Below are positions 60,950-64,000 of a stretch of 64,000 nucleotides of DNA, piece by piece. The notes beneath the pieces were generated by a model. The model was not told where the DNA came from. It made no database searches and was given only the letters and a program-made list of their open reading frames with translations. Source of the stretch: Spinellus fusiger. Its lineage: Eukaryota > Mucoromycota > Mucoromycetes > Mucorales > Phycomycetaceae. Both the position numbers and the translations under genes were made by a program. Location: NCBI GenBank assembly GCA_025094145.1, contig JALLLS010000008.1:372001-436000 (forward strand), given 5' to 3'. Within the stretch, counting starts at the first letter, position 1, and each line of letters starts with the position of its first letter.

Positions 60950-63311
60950 TACACACCAGGAGATTTTCTGGCTTTTAACCAGATACACGCTATTCCCTTT
61001 ACGTAAAAAAATATCCTGCCTTCTATGGAACTGTGTTTAAAATCAAAGGTTTGCAAGTATCTAAATCTTTCTTTCCTTTTGTGGATACCTCACTATCAAA
61101 TTGTATTATCAATAGAATAGTGTTGATGAATAGAATTGTTTATTGTAATGATATAGCTAATACTATATTATGACTATAGCTACTGCCCAAGTGCATTCCC
61201 TCATAGCAATAGAATCCACACCCTAAAAGCTTTGTGCTTTATCCTTGGGAGATAGATAACTATGCTCAGAAGTATACCCTAGACAGCCTAGACACCTTAG
61301 ACAGTATAGAAGGAAGAAGACCACCTGGAACTGACCTGAGAAGAGTCTTTACTTATCTAATAACAGAAGAGTATATTAGTAATAATTCAATCTTGAGAGA
61401 TAGTATGCTTACCTTGTACTTAATACTTGTCTTGAGAATAATAGTCTATATATAATCTATTAAAAAAGAGTCAGTACAATGTCTTGTGGATTACATTGAA
61501 CTCAAGCCCAGATGAAGACACTGCTTACCTTTTTATCTCAAAAATAGCCTTTGGTAGTGTCTATCACCTCCCCCTATTGCTTTTCTTTGTTAATAATGGC
61601 ACATTACCTTGTTTATTTATGCTCATCTTGATGAGTACTTGATTGTTATACTGTGGGCTTAAGAATAACACATTATGTTAAGAAGATAATATCAGTGATT
61701 GAGTTGCAATGTCAAGTTCACTTCTTCCTTTTATCCAACTTTATAGTGTTTAATTACACAGTCTATAGTCAATGCTAAAACAGACAGACAGTGAAAAGGT
61801 TCTTTTCAAACACATTAGCCAACAAAACAAATAATATAATTTCATTGTTCATGTATTTCCCTTTATATTCCAAAAATATTCTGTTGCTATGAGACAAGAG
61901 ACACACAGGACCTCGTAAGGCTGGTTACTCATACGAAGATTGACAGAAAAGAGAAGGGTGTGGGCTGACAGAAGGCAAACTAATGGTTGTAATAATAATG
62001 GCATTCTATGGAAATACAGAAAGAAAACAAGTCGAGAATAAGAAACAGTCAGCTGTCCAAGTCCTTAAAGCTTATCTTGTTTATACTCTAGGAAGCTGTT
62101 TGGATCAAAGTCTATTTTATTAAAGATGTAGACAACTAAAGATTTATACTATTTTACTATTTCTTTATTTTACTATGAATTTGTCTAATTTGCTATTCTC
62201 AAGCAATAGATATGATCATAGAACATTCAGGCAGACTGAGAAGGATAGCTGTCCTGTCCTATAGTGTGTATAATCTCGGTTCTGTATTTCAAGGCCATAG
62301 AATTCCATAAAGTGATTTTGCTGTAAAAAGGGTTTCTCTCTTCCCTGAAACATACATAGGACAAGAGGAGGAAACCCATCTCTAAATTTACTGAAATGTT
62401 GTTGTTCTTCATAACTTCTACCCTCTTTATTTTGTTTGCCTTTGTTTGGCATATAAACCAACAGTTGTGATCTGGTGAGTGTTTGTGTATGTTTATTATG
62501 TCTGACATGTTAGTCAGTTTCTATTGTATATTCTTTTACTATAATAAACCCAGTGAATACTTTAAAAAGGCATAGGCAAGAAGAAGGTGCCAGTGTGAGG
62601 GTAATACGACACACACATAGAGAGTACATTAATACATCTCGAACTAATTATTTTTACTATTATTTTATTAGTGGAAAGGGGCATTGGCACCTAGAAAGAT
62701 TGGGGTACGATCCTACCAAGCTGTCTGTAATTGCTTATGGCACCGGAATGAAGGGAAAAGATGCTACCAAGTTTAAAGGTTATCGTATTGGTTTGACAAG
62801 GGTTTTATATCAATCATTGAAAAAGAGACAAAAAGATGGAGATTTTCTTATGGTTGATGTTGATAAATTTCGAACATAGAGGGTAAGCATGATTAACCTC
62901 TCACTCAATATAAAATGCTCTTTTAACAGTTACTCTTATTTTTGTTCTCAAGATCTGCCATACTTGCAACACAAATATCCTCACCGAAGTATTAGTGAAT
63001 TTCAACACTATCCACGCTTGCCAAAGTTGCGGAATTGTTTAGAACAGAGATATGAATGCATCAAAGGGTATCTATACAGTCACATAAGAATAGATATTCT
63101 TATTTATATTATATTATATTATATATCGCCACATCGAAAGTGGTTTCCTTCGGGATTCAGATATTTACAGGTAAATCTACATAATAATATTTATTTAAAA
63201 ACTAACATGAATACATCTCACTTTATTTGCTCCTTTTCAAATCCATGTCATTTCTTAAACAATTGTAGTTTGACTATTTCTTTTTATATCCCAAAGACCT
63301 CCTGGTGTGTA
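60950..63311 (+). mobile_element. TIR element copy 3 carrying a Fanzor pseudogene, with TA duplications
   Basis: The left end is TA then CACACCAGGAGATTTTCTGG (60952), and the right end CCTCCTGGTGTG (to 63309) is followed by TA, giving matching inverted ends CACACCAGGAG. The left 500 bp is closely similar to copy 1 (6006-6500), for example GACTATAGCTACTGCCCAAG and GGTAGTG(G/T)CTATCACCTCC. At about 61690-61890 there is also a decayed match to the right part of copy 1, so the unit may be a short element followed by a second, Fanzor-bearing one rather than a single insertion. The Fanzor-like frames run plus strand at about 62550-63083. Confidence 0.7.
62553..63083 (+). pseudogene. Fanzor (TnpB-like RNA-guided nuclease) pseudogene, C-terminal half
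   Basis: Readable blocks: NTLKRHRQEEG (a conserved mid-protein helix), then, after an apparent deletion, GHWHLERLGYDPTKLSVIAY, GTGMKGKDATKFKGYRIGLT, SLKKRQKDGDFLMVDVDKFR, then across a probable intron KICHTCNTN (first zinc-ribbon pair, 62956-62967), ACQSCGIV (second pair, 63019-63030) and NRDMNASKG, the final RuvC segment with its Asp codon at 63049-63051. This order is the Fanzor/TnpB C-terminus (RuvC, zinc ribbon, RuvC-III RDxNA). Two in-frame TAG codons (62877-62879 and 63040-63042) and loss of the N-terminal and RuvC-I/II parts show it is inactive. It ends about 230 bp before the element's right end. Assigned by recognised pattern, not a search. Confidence 0.72.
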
Positions 63312-63726
63312 TGGCTTCCGTACTCACCCATCCCGATATGTTTCATTTTCATTCTCCTAAAATAAAGCAGAATTGAGTTTGAAAAAGAGCAACGCCTCGT
63401 GTCAGTTCAGCCCATCCAGAGACAAAAAAAGAAAGAAAAAAAAAAAGTTGGCTATGTTGTGAATGGTATTTTAGTATTAATATTGATATTTAGCACGCCA
63501 CCATTACCAAAAGAGAAGACATCAAGGAGATAAACATTGGCAAGAGAACACCAAACACCAAACACCTATGTATTGATGTGTATATGTAGACATACCCCAC
63601 ACCATAGACAAGGCCCATTGATACCATTCTTTACATTTACTATGCTTATAACATGTGTGTTTTTATTCAATACAAAAAGACAATACTTTTTATCCAAGTG
63701 GAGTGTTGGGTGAGAGAGCTCGAGAT
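63312..63726. other. 3' region of the ADP/ATP carrier gene, no other gene
   Basis: AT-rich with an (AAAG)/(A)n run near 63423-63447. It carries the 3' UTR of the minus-strand carrier. Confidence 0.5.
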
Positions 63727-64000
63727 TTACTCGGAGAACTTCTTGCCGAACATGATCAATTGGAGCTGATCGTAACCAGACAACACACCAGCACCAGCAA
63801 TGGCACGGAGGATGTTGGCACCAGCACCCTTGAAGAGGGACTTGGTACCTTCCTTGGCAACGATCTCCTTCAAGGCGTGGAGAGAAGAGTCGTACTTGAC
63901 GGCAGCACCGGAAGTCATCATCATTCTACGGCGGACAGTGTCAATGGGGTAGGAAGCAAGACCAGCACCAGTGGTAACAGCCCAGCCAAGCAAGAAAGTA
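63727..64000 (-). CDS. Mitochondrial ADP/ATP carrier, C-terminal part (5' part beyond window)
   Basis: Inner-membrane exchanger of ADP and ATP. The visible ~90 residues form the third repeat: [20 protein letters not shown] then RMMMTSG, which together hold the Px(D/E)xx(K/R) carrier signature and the RRRMMM motif specific to ADP/ATP carriers. Then [40 protein letters not shown], and the end [15 protein letters not shown], stop TAA at 63727-63729. Codon use is GC-richer than the surroundings, as in RPS14, fitting high expression. The frame is open to the window edge. Confidence 0.95.
   Translation of the reverse strand, partial: TFLLGWAVTTGAGLASYPIDTVRRRMMMTSGAAVKYDSSLHALKEIVAKEGTKSLFKGAGANILRAIAGAGVLSGYDQLQLIMFGKKFSE

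Overview
The window is nuclear DNA of an AT-rich, intron-dense fungus. Genes carry many short introns (about 45-70 bp, GTAAGT...AG). The gene content (class I nuclear sirtuin, GPI-anchored chitin deacetylase-like protein, Hsp78, Guf1, type I metacaspase) is fungal. Several decayed Tc1/mariner families and Fanzor (eukaryotic TnpB-like) remnants point to Mucoromycota, probably Mucorales. A genus cannot be fixed from sequence alone.

Layout. 1-5.9 kb: end of a C2-domain protein (+), a tyrosine-aminotransferase-like gene (+), a chitin/polysaccharide deacetylase (+) and a convergent unrecognised gene (-). 6.0-7.2 kb: a TIR element with TA duplications. 8.0-10.4 kb: SIR2-type deacetylase (+). 10.7-14.9 kb: a transposon nest, made of a dead Tc1 copy and a TIR element that holds a Fanzor remnant and is itself interrupted by a 683-bp deleted Tc1 copy. 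14.9-17.9 kb: FYVE plus armadillo-like gene (+). 18.5-22.5 kb: a 4-kb repeat whose second copy lies inverted at 49.7-53.8 kb. 22.5-25.2 kb: two Tc1 copies. 25.9-39.1 kb: gene-dense core with HSP78 (-) and GUF1 (+) diverging from a 277-bp spacer, an unrecognised Ser/Thr-rich protein (-), RPS14/uS11 (-) and a USP12/46-type deubiquitinase (-). 39-45 kb: gene-poor, with transposon and Fanzor debris. 45.3-46.5 kb: eIF3g (+). 46.9-55.5 kb: Tc1 copies around the inverted 4-kb repeat. 56.5-60.7 kb: CorA-type Mg2+ transporter (-) and metacaspase (-). 60.9-63.3 kb: a TIR element with the C-terminal part of a Fanzor pseudogene. 63.7-64.0 kb: C-terminus of the ADP/ATP carrier (-), cut by the window end.

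Host genes are mostly housekeeping: mitochondrial proteostasis and translation (HSP78, GUF1), cytosolic translation (RPS14, eIF3g), ubiquitin and chromatin regulation, transport. The unusual material is mobile: a family with TA target duplications, distinct conserved left and right ends and Fanzor remnants, and a pair of nearly identical 4-kb inverted repeats around a 27-kb housekeeping block. Those repeats carry an RS/RGG-rich reading frame whose length changes between copies are in frame over most of its length. Exon limits below come from reading splice signals against family conservation and are given as exact only where codon phase closed.
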